From the NCBI RefSeq assembly GCF_030816615.1, contig NZ_JAUSYD010000001.1, forward strand, positions 2,914,001 through 2,978,000: a stretch of DNA of 64,000 nucleotides. Reading direction: 5' to 3'. Shown here piece by piece: positions 35,801 to 44,042 of the stretch (position 1 is its first letter; each line of letters begins with the position of its first letter). This DNA comes from Streptomyces sp. B1I3 (lineage in GTDB: Bacteria; Actinomycetota; Actinomycetes; Streptomycetales; Streptomycetaceae). The translations under genes and the position numbers were made by a program. Under the pieces are notes generated by a model. That model was not told where the DNA came from and did not search any database. It saw only the letters and a program-made list of their open reading frames with translations.

Positions 35801-37561
35801 GTGACACCGCCTGCGAGCCGTACCCCGATATCCCGGCTTTCGGCACCCGGGAGTCTCCTGGTCGCCACGCTGACAGCACTGTGCTGGATCTGCCTGCCGG
35901 CTGTCCCGGTCGCCCGCGCCGACGACCCCGTCGCCCTCTTCCGCGACGGGCAGGTCACCGGCAGGGTGGGTGCGCTCGGCGACCCCGCGCCGTCGCTCAC
36001 TCCGGGGGCCGCGGACCCCCTGGCGGGCGACGACTCCGGCGGCGGCGCCGTGAACCTGATCGTGCCCGTGGCCGTGGTGGTCGCCGCCGGGTTGGTCGCC
36101 GCGTACGCCTTCACGCGCCGCAGGCGGCGGGCGAGGACCCGGACCACTCCGGCGGCGGGCCGCCGGGGCGGCACGGGAGCGGCCGGGCCGGTGACCCCGC
36201 TGCCGGAACTCGACGCCCGGGCCGGAGCCGATCTGGTCGACACGGACGACGCCGTGCGCACCAGCGAGGAGGAGCTCGGCTTCGCCACGGCGCAGCTCGG
36301 CGAGGAGGCCGCGGCACCGTTCGCCCAGGCCCTCGACCGTGCCAGGAGCGAGCTGACGGCGGCCTTCCGTCTGCGTCAGCAGCTCGACGACGCCTTCCCC
36401 GAGGACGACGCGACTCGGCGCCGCATGCTGGACGAGATCGTCCGCCGCTGCGCGGACGCCAACGGCCGCCTGGACGCGGTCACCGAGGACTTCGACCGGC
36501 TGCGCGCACTCGAGCAGAACGCGCCGCAGGCCGTGGCCACCGCGGAGACCGCACTCCGCGAGCTGACGGGGCGCGTGTCCACGGCGGAGGCGACTCTCGG
36601 CGGGATGCGGGAGCGGTACGCCGAATCGGCCGCAGCGCCCATGGCCGGCGATGCCGCACAGGCACGGGACCGGCTGAACTTCGCGACGAGCAGCCTCGGC
36701 CAGGCGCGCCAGGCCGTGGACGGCGGCGCCGCCGGCAAGGCCGCGGTGTACGTGCGCGCCGCCGAGGGGGCGATCGCGCAGGTGTCCACCCTCGTCGACG
36801 CGGTGGAGTGGAGGGCCGCGGAGCTGGCAGAGGCGGCCGGAAGGCTCCCGGCCTCCCTCACCGGGACGAAGACGGACCTGGCCGAGGCCCGAGGGCTGCT
36901 CGAAGGCACCGCCGAGGGGGTGCCGACCGCTGATCTGCACAGCATGATCGCCCGCGCCGAGTCGGTGCTGGCCGATGTGGACCGGGATCTGCGGGCGGGT
37001 CCGTACGACCCCGTCGACGCGTTGCGCAGGGTGGAGGAGGCGGACGCGGCACTGGACGGGGCCCTCGCCGGCGCCCGCGAGCGGGAGCACGGCACGATGC
37101 GGGCACCCTCCCTGCTCGATCGGTCGATGCTCACCGCCCGCTCGTCGATCCGCGCCGCCGCCGACCACATCGCCACCAACCGGGGAGCGGTCGGCAGTCG
37201 GGCGCGTACCCGGCTCGCGGAGGCGCGGCGGAGGTGGCAGCGGGCCGCGGAGCTGGCCGAGGCGGACGATCCGCAGGGCGCCCTGGCCGAGGCCCAGCGG
37301 GCGGACGCGCTGGCCGCGCAGGCGCGGGGCCTGGCCGAGCAGGACGTGCGGGCCTACCTCGACCAGCACGGCCCGGGTGGTTCGTACGGGGGCGGCGGCA
37401 CCGGGGGTGCCGTGCTGGGCGGCATCCTCCTCGGCGGACTCCTCGGCGGCGGAGGTGGCGGGCCGGGCGGCGGGTTCGGTGGCGGCGGGTTCGGTGGCGG
37501 GCCGGGCAGCTTCGGCGGTGCGGGCACCCGTGGCCGAAGGGGAGGGGGAGGCCGCTTCTGA
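35801..37561 (+). CDS. Coiled-coil membrane protein, TPM domain missing
   Basis: 586 aa. Signal peptide (SLLVATLTALCWICLPAVPVARA), then DDPVALFRDGQVTGRVGALGD, a membrane helix near residue 95 and a long alpha-helical region (residues 140-520). The C-terminus is Gly-rich (GGGGGGPGGGFGGGGFGG). As I recall the family, streptomycete relatives have a TPM domain of about 110 residues between GALGD and the membrane helix; here GALGD is followed at once by APSLTPG, so the domain seems deleted in frame. GTG start is leaderless. PspA follows 45 bp later and is probably cotranscribed. Confidence 0.7.
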   Translation: MTPPASRTPISRLSAPGSLLVATLTALCWICLPAVPVARADDPVALFRDGQVTGRVGALGDPAPSLTPGAADPLAGDDSGGGAVNLIVPVAVVVAAGLVAAYAFTRRRRRARTRTTPAAGRRGGTGAAGPVTPLPELDARAGADLVDTDDAVRTSEEELGFATAQLGEEAAAPFAQALDRARSELTAAFRLRQQLDDAFPEDDATRRRMLDEIVRRCADANGRLDAVTEDFDRLRALEQNAPQAVATAETALRELTGRVSTAEATLGGMRERYAESAAAPMAGDAAQARDRLNFATSSLGQARQAVDGGAAGKAAVYVRAAEGAIAQVSTLVDAVEWRAAELAEAAGRLPASLTGTKTDLAEARGLLEGTAEGVPTADLHSMIARAESVLADVDRDLRAGPYDPVDALRRVEEADAALDGALAGAREREHGTMRAPSLLDRSMLTARSSIRAAADHIATNRGAVGSRARTRLAEARRRWQRAAELAEADDPQGALAEAQRADALAAQARGLAEQDVRAYLDQHGPGGSYGGGGTGGAVLGGILLGGLLGGGGGGPGGGFGGGGFGGGPGSFGGAGTRGRRGGGGRF

Positions 37562-37606
37562 CCGACGGCTCGTGACGGGACGTTCCGGACAAGGAGACAA
37601 GACGCC

Positions 37607-38317
37607 ATGCCCAAGCAGACGATTCTCGGCCGTGTCGCCCAGCTGGCACGGGCCGACGTCAACGCCCTTCTCGACCAGGCGGAAGACCCCCGGAAGATGC
37701 TGGACCACCTGATTCGCGAGTACACCGGCAACATCGCGGAGGCGGAGGAGACGGTGGCCGCCACCGTCGGCAACCTCCGGCTGATGGAGGAGGACCACCG
37801 GGAGGACGTCGACTCGGCCCGCGAGTGGGGTCAGAAGGCCCTCGCGGCCAGCAGGAAGGCCGACGAGCTGCGCGCCGGCGGCGCCGGTCCCGGCGCCGAC
37901 AGGTTCGACGCTCTCGCGAAGGTCGCGCTGGGACGGCAGCTGCAGGCGGAGCAGGAGGCGAGGACGGCCGAGCCGACCATCGCCTCGCAGACCGTGGTGG
38001 TGGACAGGCTTAAGGCGGGCCTGGACCGGATGAGGGTGAAACTGTCCCAGCTCACGTCCAAGCGCGACGAACTCGTCGCGCGTGCCGCGTCCACCCAGGC
38101 GCAGAACCGGATGATGGACGCCGTCAGGAACATCGGCGTCCTGGACCCGGCGAGCGAGCTCAGCCGGTTCGAGGACAAGGTGCGGCGCGAGGAGGCCAGG
38201 GTGGTGGGCAAGCAGGAACTCGCCGCGTCGTCCCTGGACGCCCAGTTCGAGGAGCTGGAGAGCCTCGGGGCCGGCGCGGAGATCGAGGCCCGCCTCGCGG
38301 CACTCAAGGCGGGTTGA
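37607..38317 (+). CDS. pspA: PspA/IM30-family envelope-stress protein
   Basis: 236 aa. It starts MPKQTILGRVAQLARADVNALLDQAEDP, the amphipathic membrane-binding helix, followed by long coiled-coil helices (residues 25-210), as in PspA/Vipp1 ESCRT-III-like proteins that stabilise damaged membranes. Ribosome binding site AAGGAGA about 9 nt before ATG. The upstream partner with coiled coils and a Gly-rich tail suggests a joint envelope function. A short stem-loop (38321-38344) follows the stop codon, between this gene and the convergent phosphatase. Confidence 0.92.
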   Translation: MPKQTILGRVAQLARADVNALLDQAEDPRKMLDHLIREYTGNIAEAEETVAATVGNLRLMEEDHREDVDSAREWGQKALAASRKADELRAGGAGPGADRFDALAKVALGRQLQAEQEARTAEPTIASQTVVVDRLKAGLDRMRVKLSQLTSKRDELVARAASTQAQNRMMDAVRNIGVLDPASELSRFEDKVRREEARVVGKQELAASSLDAQFEELESLGAGAEIEARLAALKAG

Positions 38318-38320
38318 GAC

Positions 38321-38344
38321 GGGTGGCTTCCGACCGGGCCACCC
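38321..38344. terminator. Short stem-loop between convergent genes
   Basis: GGGTGGC (38321-38327) pairs with GCCACCC (38338-38344) around a 10-nt loop, just after the pspA stop codon. Weak terminator candidate. Confidence 0.45.
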
Positions 38345-38375
38345 ACGCGACGGGCGGGCGCCGGCCCCTTGCCTG

Positions 38376-40985
38376 TCAGTACATGCTCAGCAACTGCTCG
38401 ACCGAGGGTTCGGCGGCCGGTTCCCCGTCGGGCAGCGCGAGCTCGAACCACACCGTCTTGCCGCGCGGGGTGCGGCGCGATCCCCAGGCCGCGCTGAGCA
38501 GTCCGACCAGTTGCAGCCCGCGCCCGCCCTCGTCGGTGTCGCGTGCGCGGCGGCGCCGCGGCTGGACGAGCCCGGCGTCCCACACCTCGCAGACGAGCGT
38601 GCGGTCGCGCAGGAGCCGGAGCCGGATCTCGCCCTCGCCGTAGCGCAGGGCGTTGGTGACGAGCTCGCTGACGAGCAGCTCGGTGGTGTCCACCAGGTCG
38701 TCCAGGTCCCACGCGGTGAGCTGGGCGCGGGCGAGTTCGCGGGCCCGGCCCACGGAGCGCAGCTCGCGCGGAAGCCGCCAGTCACCCACCGCGTCCGCGG
38801 GGAGCCCTTGGATACGGGCCATCAGCAGGGCGATGTCGTCCTCGCCGTGACTGGTGTCGAGGGTGGTCAGCACGTGGTCGCAGACGTCCTCCAGCGGCTG
38901 CGACGGTTCCGCGAGCGCACGCCGGAAGGCCTCCAGGCCCTCGTCGAGCGGGTGGTCGCGGGACTCGACGAGTCCGTCGGTGTAGAGCGCGAGGAGGGAG
39001 CCCTCCTTGAGCTCCACCTCCACCTCCTCGAAGGGTTCGCCGCCGACGCCGAGCGGCATGCCCGGCGGTACGTCGAGGAGCAGGGCCGGCTCGCCGGGTT
39101 CGACCACCGCGGGCGGGAGGTGGCCCGCGTTGGCGAAGGTGCACCGGCGGGTGACGGGGTCGTACACCGCGTACACGCAGGTTGCCAGATAGACCTCGGA
39201 GAGGTCCGCCTCACGTGACTTGTGGGCGGCGCGCGAGGGCCACTGCGCGCCCCCGCCCCCGCCCCCGCCGAATCCGTCGCTGCGCTCTCCGCCTCCCGGG
39301 GTGCCGAGGCCGCGGGCGACCTCGTCGAGCGCGGACAGCACCTCGGCGGGTTCCAGGTCCAGGAGCGCCAGGGTGCGTACGGCGGTGCGGAGTTCGCCCA
39401 TGGCGACGGCGGCCCTCAGCCCGCGGCCCATGACGTCACCGACGACCAGGGCCGTGCGGTGGCCGGGGAGCTCGATCACGTCGAACCAGTCACCGCCGAC
39501 CTCGGTGGCCGTGTTGCCCGGCAGGTAGCGGCAGGCGATGTCGAGGCCTGCGGCCTCGGGGTCGCCCGGGGGGAGCAGGCTTCGCTGGAGTATGAGTGCC
39601 CGCTCGTGCTCGCGGCGGTAGAGGCGGGCGTTGTCGATGCAGACGGCGGCACGGGCCGCGAGCTCCGTGGCCAGCGCCCGGTCCCGTTCGCCGAAGGGCT
39701 CGCTGCCCTTGGTGCGGGAGAACTGGACGAGGCCGACGACGATGTCGTGCGCGACCATCGGCACGGCGAGCGTGGAGTGGACGAAGCCCCGGTCGTCCCC
39801 GGGTACGTCCGTGACGCGCCCGGTGCGCAGGGCGACGGCGCAGGGCGAGTGGAACGGGTAGTGGTGGACCGCGCCCAGTGCCGGGGGCCCCGTGTCCCCT
39901 CCGGATCCCGTGGAGGTGCCCGGCAGGACCTCCGGCAGCGCGTCGGACACGGCACTGGCCTGCGCCACCCGGCGCAGCTCGGCCGAGCCGCTGCCGGACT
40001 TTTGGTGGTAGCGGCCCCAGCTGCCCGGTGCGGACTCCTCGCCGGTCAGCAGCCCTTGGTAGAGGTCCACGGAGGCGAGGTCGCAGAAGCCGGGCACGGC
40101 CACGTCGAGCAGTTCCCGGGCGGTGGTCTCCAGGTCCAGGGAGTTACCGATGCGGGCGCTGGCCTCGTTGAGCAGGGCGAGGTTGCGGCGGGCGCTGGCC
40201 GCCTCACGGGCGGCGATGTGCCGTTGGGTGACGTCGGTGGCGAGTCCGGCGATGCCGATGGGCCGCCCGGAGCCGCTGTGCACCCGGTAGAGGTTCATGG
40301 ACCAGTGGCGCCGGTCGGCGGAGCCGGGTGCCGTGCCGACGAGTTGGAGGTCGGTGACGGCGTCCCCCGTCTCCAGGACGCGCGCGAGGGTGGCGGAGAG
40401 CCGGTCGGCCTCCGGCCGCGCCAGGTAGTCCGCGACCGTGCGGCCGCGGTGGTCCTCGGCCGTTCCCCCGAAGACGGTGGCGAACCGCTGGTTGGCCCGC
40501 ACAACGGCGAAATCGGTACCGAACAGGACAAACCCGAAGGGAGATTGGCCGAATATCGCCTGTGAGGCCGCCAGGTCCGTCTCGATGCGCCGCAGCGCCC
40601 TGACGTCCACGACGACACAGAGCGCGGCCCGTTCACCGGCCCCGGTCTCGCTCGGCATGACATAGATCTCGGCGAGGCCGTGGGCACCGTTCTCGCCCGG
40701 CATCCGGAACGGCACGAGGCCCGTCCACTCCTTGCCGTCGAGGATCTCCCCGACCCGCCGGCGGGCATCGGCCCGCAGCTCGGCGGGCATGAACGCCTCG
40801 ACCGGATCTCTGCCCACGGCGTCGCGGGAGGCCATGCCGAAGAGACCGGCGGCCCGCCGGCTCCACTGCTCGATCAGCCCGTCGGGCCCGATCGAGAAGG
40901 AGGCGACCCTGATGTGGTCATAGATCGAGCCAGGCGGGCTGCTCTGCCACATGACGTCGCCCGCTGTCCCAGGTATCTCGCTCAC
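38376..40985 (-). CDS. PAS-PAS-GAF-SpoIIE phosphatase with C-terminal HATPase
   Basis: 869 aa cytosolic sensor. Two PAS domains (residues about 20-135 and 140-260, with GIAGLATDVTQRH at the end), a GAF domain (about 270-450), a PP2C-type SpoIIE phosphatase (LQRSLLPPGDPEAAG, GGDWFDVIELPG, VVGDVMGRGLRAA, YTDGLVESRD; Asp metal ligands visible) and an anti-sigma-like HATPase (LVSELVTNALRYG, DEGGRGLQLV). Such fusions control partner-switching cascades in streptomycetes. A poly-Gly stretch interrupts the phosphatase domain near residue 580. GTG start with GGAGGGG upstream. Another anti-sigma-like ATPase follows on the same strand. Confidence 0.9.
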   Translation of the reverse strand: MSEIPGTAGDVMWQSSPPGSIYDHIRVASFSIGPDGLIEQWSRRAAGLFGMASRDAVGRDPVEAFMPAELRADARRRVGEILDGKEWTGLVPFRMPGENGAHGLAEIYVMPSETGAGERAALCVVVDVRALRRIETDLAASQAIFGQSPFGFVLFGTDFAVVRANQRFATVFGGTAEDHRGRTVADYLARPEADRLSATLARVLETGDAVTDLQLVGTAPGSADRRHWSMNLYRVHSGSGRPIGIAGLATDVTQRHIAAREAASARRNLALLNEASARIGNSLDLETTARELLDVAVPGFCDLASVDLYQGLLTGEESAPGSWGRYHQKSGSGSAELRRVAQASAVSDALPEVLPGTSTGSGGDTGPPALGAVHHYPFHSPCAVALRTGRVTDVPGDDRGFVHSTLAVPMVAHDIVVGLVQFSRTKGSEPFGERDRALATELAARAAVCIDNARLYRREHERALILQRSLLPPGDPEAAGLDIACRYLPGNTATEVGGDWFDVIELPGHRTALVVGDVMGRGLRAAVAMGELRTAVRTLALLDLEPAEVLSALDEVARGLGTPGGGERSDGFGGGGGGGAQWPSRAAHKSREADLSEVYLATCVYAVYDPVTRRCTFANAGHLPPAVVEPGEPALLLDVPPGMPLGVGGEPFEEVEVELKEGSLLALYTDGLVESRDHPLDEGLEAFRRALAEPSQPLEDVCDHVLTTLDTSHGEDDIALLMARIQGLPADAVGDWRLPRELRSVGRARELARAQLTAWDLDDLVDTTELLVSELVTNALRYGEGEIRLRLLRDRTLVCEVWDAGLVQPRRRRARDTDEGGRGLQLVGLLSAAWGSRRTPRGKTVWFELALPDGEPAAEPSVEQLLSMY

Positions 40986-41143
40986 GCGACCGTCCCCTCC
41001 AGCTCACACACCGGACCGGTCCTGCCCGCAGTATTCAGCACTACGGGCCCCATCGGCACGGCGTTCACGATCACAGCACGGTCTCAGTCCCTTTCAGCCA
41101 GGTCCTGCCCGACCTCCGGTGATCGCTGTGTGTCCCCCCACTC

Positions 41144-41662
41144 CTAACCAGGCAGAGGCAGCTCGAACCACACCGTCTTGCCGCTCTTTCCGAACCGGGT
41201 CCCCCACCGGCGCGCAGAACAAGCCACGAGCTGCAGTCCCCGCCCGGTCTCGTCCTCGGGCCCGGCAGTGCGTTCGGTGGGCGGATCCGGCAGCGGATCG
41301 GAGACTTCCACCAGCAGCCCCGGCCCGTCGGCGTCCGCGTCCGGGCCCGCGTCAGGGCCCGCTTCAGGGGGCGCACCGGTCCCGCGGCCGGGCCTGGGGC
41401 CGTCGGGATGCGGCCGCACCAGCCGGACCCCGATGGGGCCGGAGGCGTAGCGCAGGGAGTTGGTCACCAGCTCGCTGACCAGGAGGACGGCCACGTCCCC
41501 CACCGCGTCGTCGAGTCCCCAGTGGTGCAGTGCGTCGCGTACGGCGTGCCTGGCGCTGCGCACCGAGCCCGGCACCGCCGGAAAGCTCCACTCGGCGCGC
41601 TCGCCTTCGGTATCGGTCACGCCGATCACTTCCCAGGGCAGGCAGCGGGGACGCACCCCCAT
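41144..41662 (-). CDS. Anti-sigma-factor-like ATP-binding protein (HATPase_c_2)
   Basis: 172 aa. GDVAVLLVSELVTNSLRYA (N box), TERTAGPEDETGRGLQLV (G box) and the C-terminal GKTVWFELPL match small GHKL kinases such as RsbW-like anti-sigma factors. An acidic Pro/Gly-rich insert (residues 95-125) lies in the ATP lid. Probable substrate or partner of the SpoIIE-type phosphatase encoded 158 bp downstream. Two starts are possible: ATG at 41662 and GTG at 41620 with GGGAAG upstream; the longer frame is given. Confidence 0.85.
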   Translation of the reverse strand: MGVRPRCLPWEVIGVTDTEGERAEWSFPAVPGSVRSARHAVRDALHHWGLDDAVGDVAVLLVSELVTNSLRYASGPIGVRLVRPHPDGPRPGRGTGAPPEAGPDAGPDADADGPGLLVEVSDPLPDPPTERTAGPEDETGRGLQLVACSARRWGTRFGKSGKTVWFELPLPG

Positions 41663-41768
41663 CCGTAGGGGTTATTCGGCACATACCCGATATTCCGGAC
41701 AACCTATCGCGGGAGGCGGAGGGTGGGGGCGTACGGGCGTACGGCTCCCCCGGGCGGCGGCCCGGGCT

Positions 41769-42173
41769 TCAGGTGCGCGTGGCCGCCCGCAGGCGGCGTA
41801 CCGCTTCGGCCACGGCGGGGCGGTCCTGGTCCAGCCAGTCGACGGTGTCCGCTTCGTCCGGCGCGAGCCACCGCAGGGCGTCGTGATCCTCCAGCGGGCG
41901 GGGTTCGCCCGAGATCAGGCGGACCGTCCACACGTGGAGCACGTAACCGGGCTTCAGCGGCCACTCGCCGTCGATGCGCTCCAGCGGTTCCGTCTCCACG
42001 CCGAGTTCTTCCCTGAGCTCACGGACGAGCGCCTGCTCGCCGCTCTCTCCCGGTTCCAGCTTCCCGCCCGGGAGTTCCCAGCGGCCGGCCAGCTCCGGCG
42101 GGGCGCTTCGGCGCGCGGCCAGGAGCCGCCCTTCGTCGTACACGGCCCCGGCCACCACCACGGAATCGTTCAT
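41769..42173 (-). CDS. NUDIX hydrolase (MutT-like)
   Basis: 134 aa. The NUDIX box appears as GGKLEPGESGEQALVRELREELG (23 residues around position 40-62), the Gx5Ex7REUxEExGU pattern. Substrate probably an oxidised or excess nucleoside triphosphate, as in MutT, but the specificity cannot be read. A -10 box TACGCT lies 7 nt before the ATG, so translation is probably leaderless; the longer frame upstream has no ribosome binding site. Confidence 0.88.
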   Translation of the reverse strand: MNDSVVVAGAVYDEGRLLAARRSAPPELAGRWELPGGKLEPGESGEQALVRELREELGVETEPLERIDGEWPLKPGYVLHVWTVRLISGEPRPLEDHDALRWLAPDEADTVDWLDQDRPAVAEAVRRLRAATRT

Positions 42174-42180
42174 GGGGCGG

Positions 42181-42186
42181 AGCGTA
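42181..42186 (-). promoter_or_regulatory. -10 box of leaderless NUDIX gene
   Basis: TACGCT (minus strand), 7 nt before the ATG at 42173. Confidence 0.5.
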
Positions 42187-42271
42187 GCCGCCCGGGCGCC
42201 GGAGACTTCCACGCCCAGCGGCCACGCTCCGGCACCGGCGGGTGGGCCCGGGCGCCCGGAGCGCCGTACGC

Positions 42272-42454
42272 CTACGGGTGCGCGCTCTGCCCGACGCGTT
42301 CCACCCAGTACAGCTGCTTGTGTCCGTGCCGGTCCAGGTCGTCCGCGATCCTCTGCGCCTCGTCCTGTGTCGCATAACGGCCGACGCGGTACCGGTTGCC
42401 GTTGTCGTCCTGCCTGATCACCAGCCAGGGGAGCACGGCACCACTGTCGGTCAT
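42272..42454 (-). CDS. Small SPOR-like protein
   Basis: 60 aa. LPWLVIRQDDNGNRYRVGRYATQDEAQRIADDLDRHGHKQLYWVERV fits a single SPOR-like domain (about 47 residues, here split at the conserved YRVG and the helix). No signal peptide, so it is not obviously exported. Strong ribosome binding site GGGGAGGAG upstream of ATG. Same strand as the NUDIX gene, 98 bp apart. Confidence 0.6.
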   Translation of the reverse strand: MTDSGAVLPWLVIRQDDNGNRYRVGRYATQDEAQRIADDLDRHGHKQLYWVERVGQSAHP

Positions 42455-42565
42455 CGCGCTCCTCCCCAGCATGTCGCCCCTCTCCCTGCCGGCGTGCACG
42501 TCTCTAAGGATCCCCAGGAAACCGCAGTACGCATATGCCCGAGCGTACGCCTGACCTTCACTCAG

Positions 42566-42638
42566 CGGATGCGTGTTTACACAAAGAGATACGCATCCGG
42601 CCATACCTCAGGGGGCGCATCCGTCCGGATGCGCCCCC
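42566..42638. terminator. Two related hairpins sharing GGATGCG arms
   Basis: First hairpin: CGGATGCGT (42566-42574) with ACGCATCCG (42591-42599), 16-nt loop. Second: a perfect 12-bp stem (42611-42622 with 42627-42638) with GTCC loop. Both contain GGATGCG and its complement, so alternative pairing between them is possible. They lie upstream of the SPOR-like gene. Confidence 0.6.
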
Positions 42639-42932
42639 TCCTCGGTCGCCATCGGCATCGGTCGGCCGTCACCCGCACCAGGGGCACCGGCGTCACCGAG
42701 CGTGGCCCCGCGACCGTCGAGGACCACCCGCACCCGAGGGAAGGTGGCGCGTGGCGCAGGGAGCAGTCCTCCCGGCCCTCGCCGGCCGCCGGCTTCGCGC
42801 GACCGTGCCGGGGCACCCCCCTGGCCACCCCGGTTGCGGCGCCGCACCCTGAACCGGCGTCGCGACGTCCGCCATGGGTGACTTCCCGCTCACCGGTTCC
42901 ATGTGCGGGCGGCGAACGAGACGCCTCGAACG

Positions 42933-42955
42933 GGCCGTGACGTGCCGTCACGGCC
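42933..42955. terminator. 10-bp stem with 3-nt loop
   Basis: GGCCGTGACG (42933-42942) pairs exactly with 42946-42955. Probable terminator of the GntR gene. Confidence 0.6.
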
Positions 42956-43057
42956 GAGGGTCACCGGCCGCCCGAGGTCACCGGCAGTGCGTCAACTCCG
43001 CACGGGGCGCGGCGGGCAGGCCATCGCCCATGACCGCCGACACAGGCGCCCCACCGG

Positions 43058-43810
43058 TCACCTGACGGGCAGATGGTAGGCGATTCGGTAGCGGTCGGCG
43101 GGCACGATCACATCAGCCGTCTCCACTGCTCGCCCCGACGCGTAGTACGTCCGGCCGATCACCATCACCACGTGGCCGGGTACCCCGCCGAGCGTCAGGA
43201 GCTCCTCCGCCAGCCCCGGGCGCGCGCCGACCTCCTCCGCGACGTTGTCCACGACGACGTCGATCGCCGCCATCCTCTCCACCACCCCGCAGCCACCCAG
43301 CGGACCCTCCTCCGGCAGCATCACCGGCGTACGCCCCGTGACGGCCAGCGGTTCCCAGGAGGTGGAGAGCATCACCGGCTCACCCGCCTCCCGGAAGACG
43401 TACCTCGTGCGCATCACCCGGTCCCCCGGCTCGATGCCCAGACGCCCGGCGATCTCCGGCCCGGCCTCCTCCTGCTCGCTGCGGGACTCCCAGGTGCCCC
43501 GCACACCCTGGTCCGTCTGCTCCTGGCGGAAGGGGCTGGCCCCGCCCTCCGGGCGGTAGCCGGACCGGGCGATCCGGCGCGGCACCGGGCGCTCGCGCAC
43601 GTACGTGCCCGAGCCCGACCGCCCCTCCACCAGCCCCTCAGCCATCAGGACCTTGCGCGCCTCCAGGGCGACCGTGTCCGAGACCCCGTACTGCTGGCGG
43701 ATGCGGGCCTGGGACGGCAGGCGGGTATGGGGCGGCAGCGCTCCGTTCACGATCTTCTCCCTGAGATCGCTCGCCACGCGCAGATAGGCGGGCTGCTCAC
43801 CGAAAGGCAC
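43058..43810 (-). CDS. GntR-family (UTRA-type) regulator
   Basis: 250 aa. N-terminal winged helix with AYLRVASDLREKIVNGALPP and LPSQARIRQQYGVSDTVALEAR, C-terminal effector domain (residues about 95-250) of the HutC/UTRA kind. GTG start with GGGAG 7 nt upstream. Divergent from the chitinase gene, but it is not DasR itself by its sequence, and the dre-type site in the shared promoter region is better explained by DasR encoded elsewhere. Its own effector and targets are unknown. Confidence 0.85.
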   Translation of the reverse strand: MPFGEQPAYLRVASDLREKIVNGALPPHTRLPSQARIRQQYGVSDTVALEARKVLMAEGLVEGRSGSGTYVRERPVPRRIARSGYRPEGGASPFRQEQTDQGVRGTWESRSEQEEAGPEIAGRLGIEPGDRVMRTRYVFREAGEPVMLSTSWEPLAVTGRTPVMLPEEGPLGGCGVVERMAAIDVVVDNVAEEVGARPGLAEELLTLGGVPGHVVMVIGRTYYASGRAVETADVIVPADRYRIAYHLPVR

Positions 43811-43947
43811 AGGCCACTCCCAACAGGTTGACAGACAGCAACAGCCTGGCAACGGTGGGTTGAGAATCGCAAGCACGGGCCATGGTTTCACTCGATGTGA
43901 TGATTCGGCGCCGACCAGCGCATGTGGTCCGGCGCGTCAACGGACTA

Positions 43948-43977
43948 TTGACCAGATTTGGTCCAGACCAATAACTT
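43948..43977 (+). promoter_or_regulatory. Chitinase promoter with dre (DasR) site between -35 and -10
   Basis: TTGACC (43948-43953) and TAACTT (43972-43977) are 18 bp apart. Between them lies TTGGTCCAGACCAA (43958-43971), a strong match to the DasR-responsive element (TGGTCTAGACCA core) and to the 12-bp repeats long known in streptomycete chitinase promoters. Binding there would block RNA polymerase; GlcN-6-P or GlcNAc-6-P is expected to release DasR. Confidence 0.8.
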
Positions 43978-44042
43978 CCCAGTGCACAGCACGGCTCCCG
44001 CTGCCCCTCCCGCATCGGATTCACGCACAGGAACGAGCCCTC

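Larger units (their letters stand above)
42455..43057. other. Intergenic 600 bp, repeats but no gene
   Basis: No coding frame convinces: those present lack the G/C-rich third-position pattern. It holds the stem-loops at 42566-42638 and 42933-42955. The second, 100 bp after the stop of the GntR gene (minus strand), may be that gene's terminator. Confidence 0.5.

Noticed and set aside
43058..43810. GntR protein as DasR acting on the chitinase dre site
   Set aside because: Its sequence is not DasR-like; DasR is expected to be encoded elsewhere.
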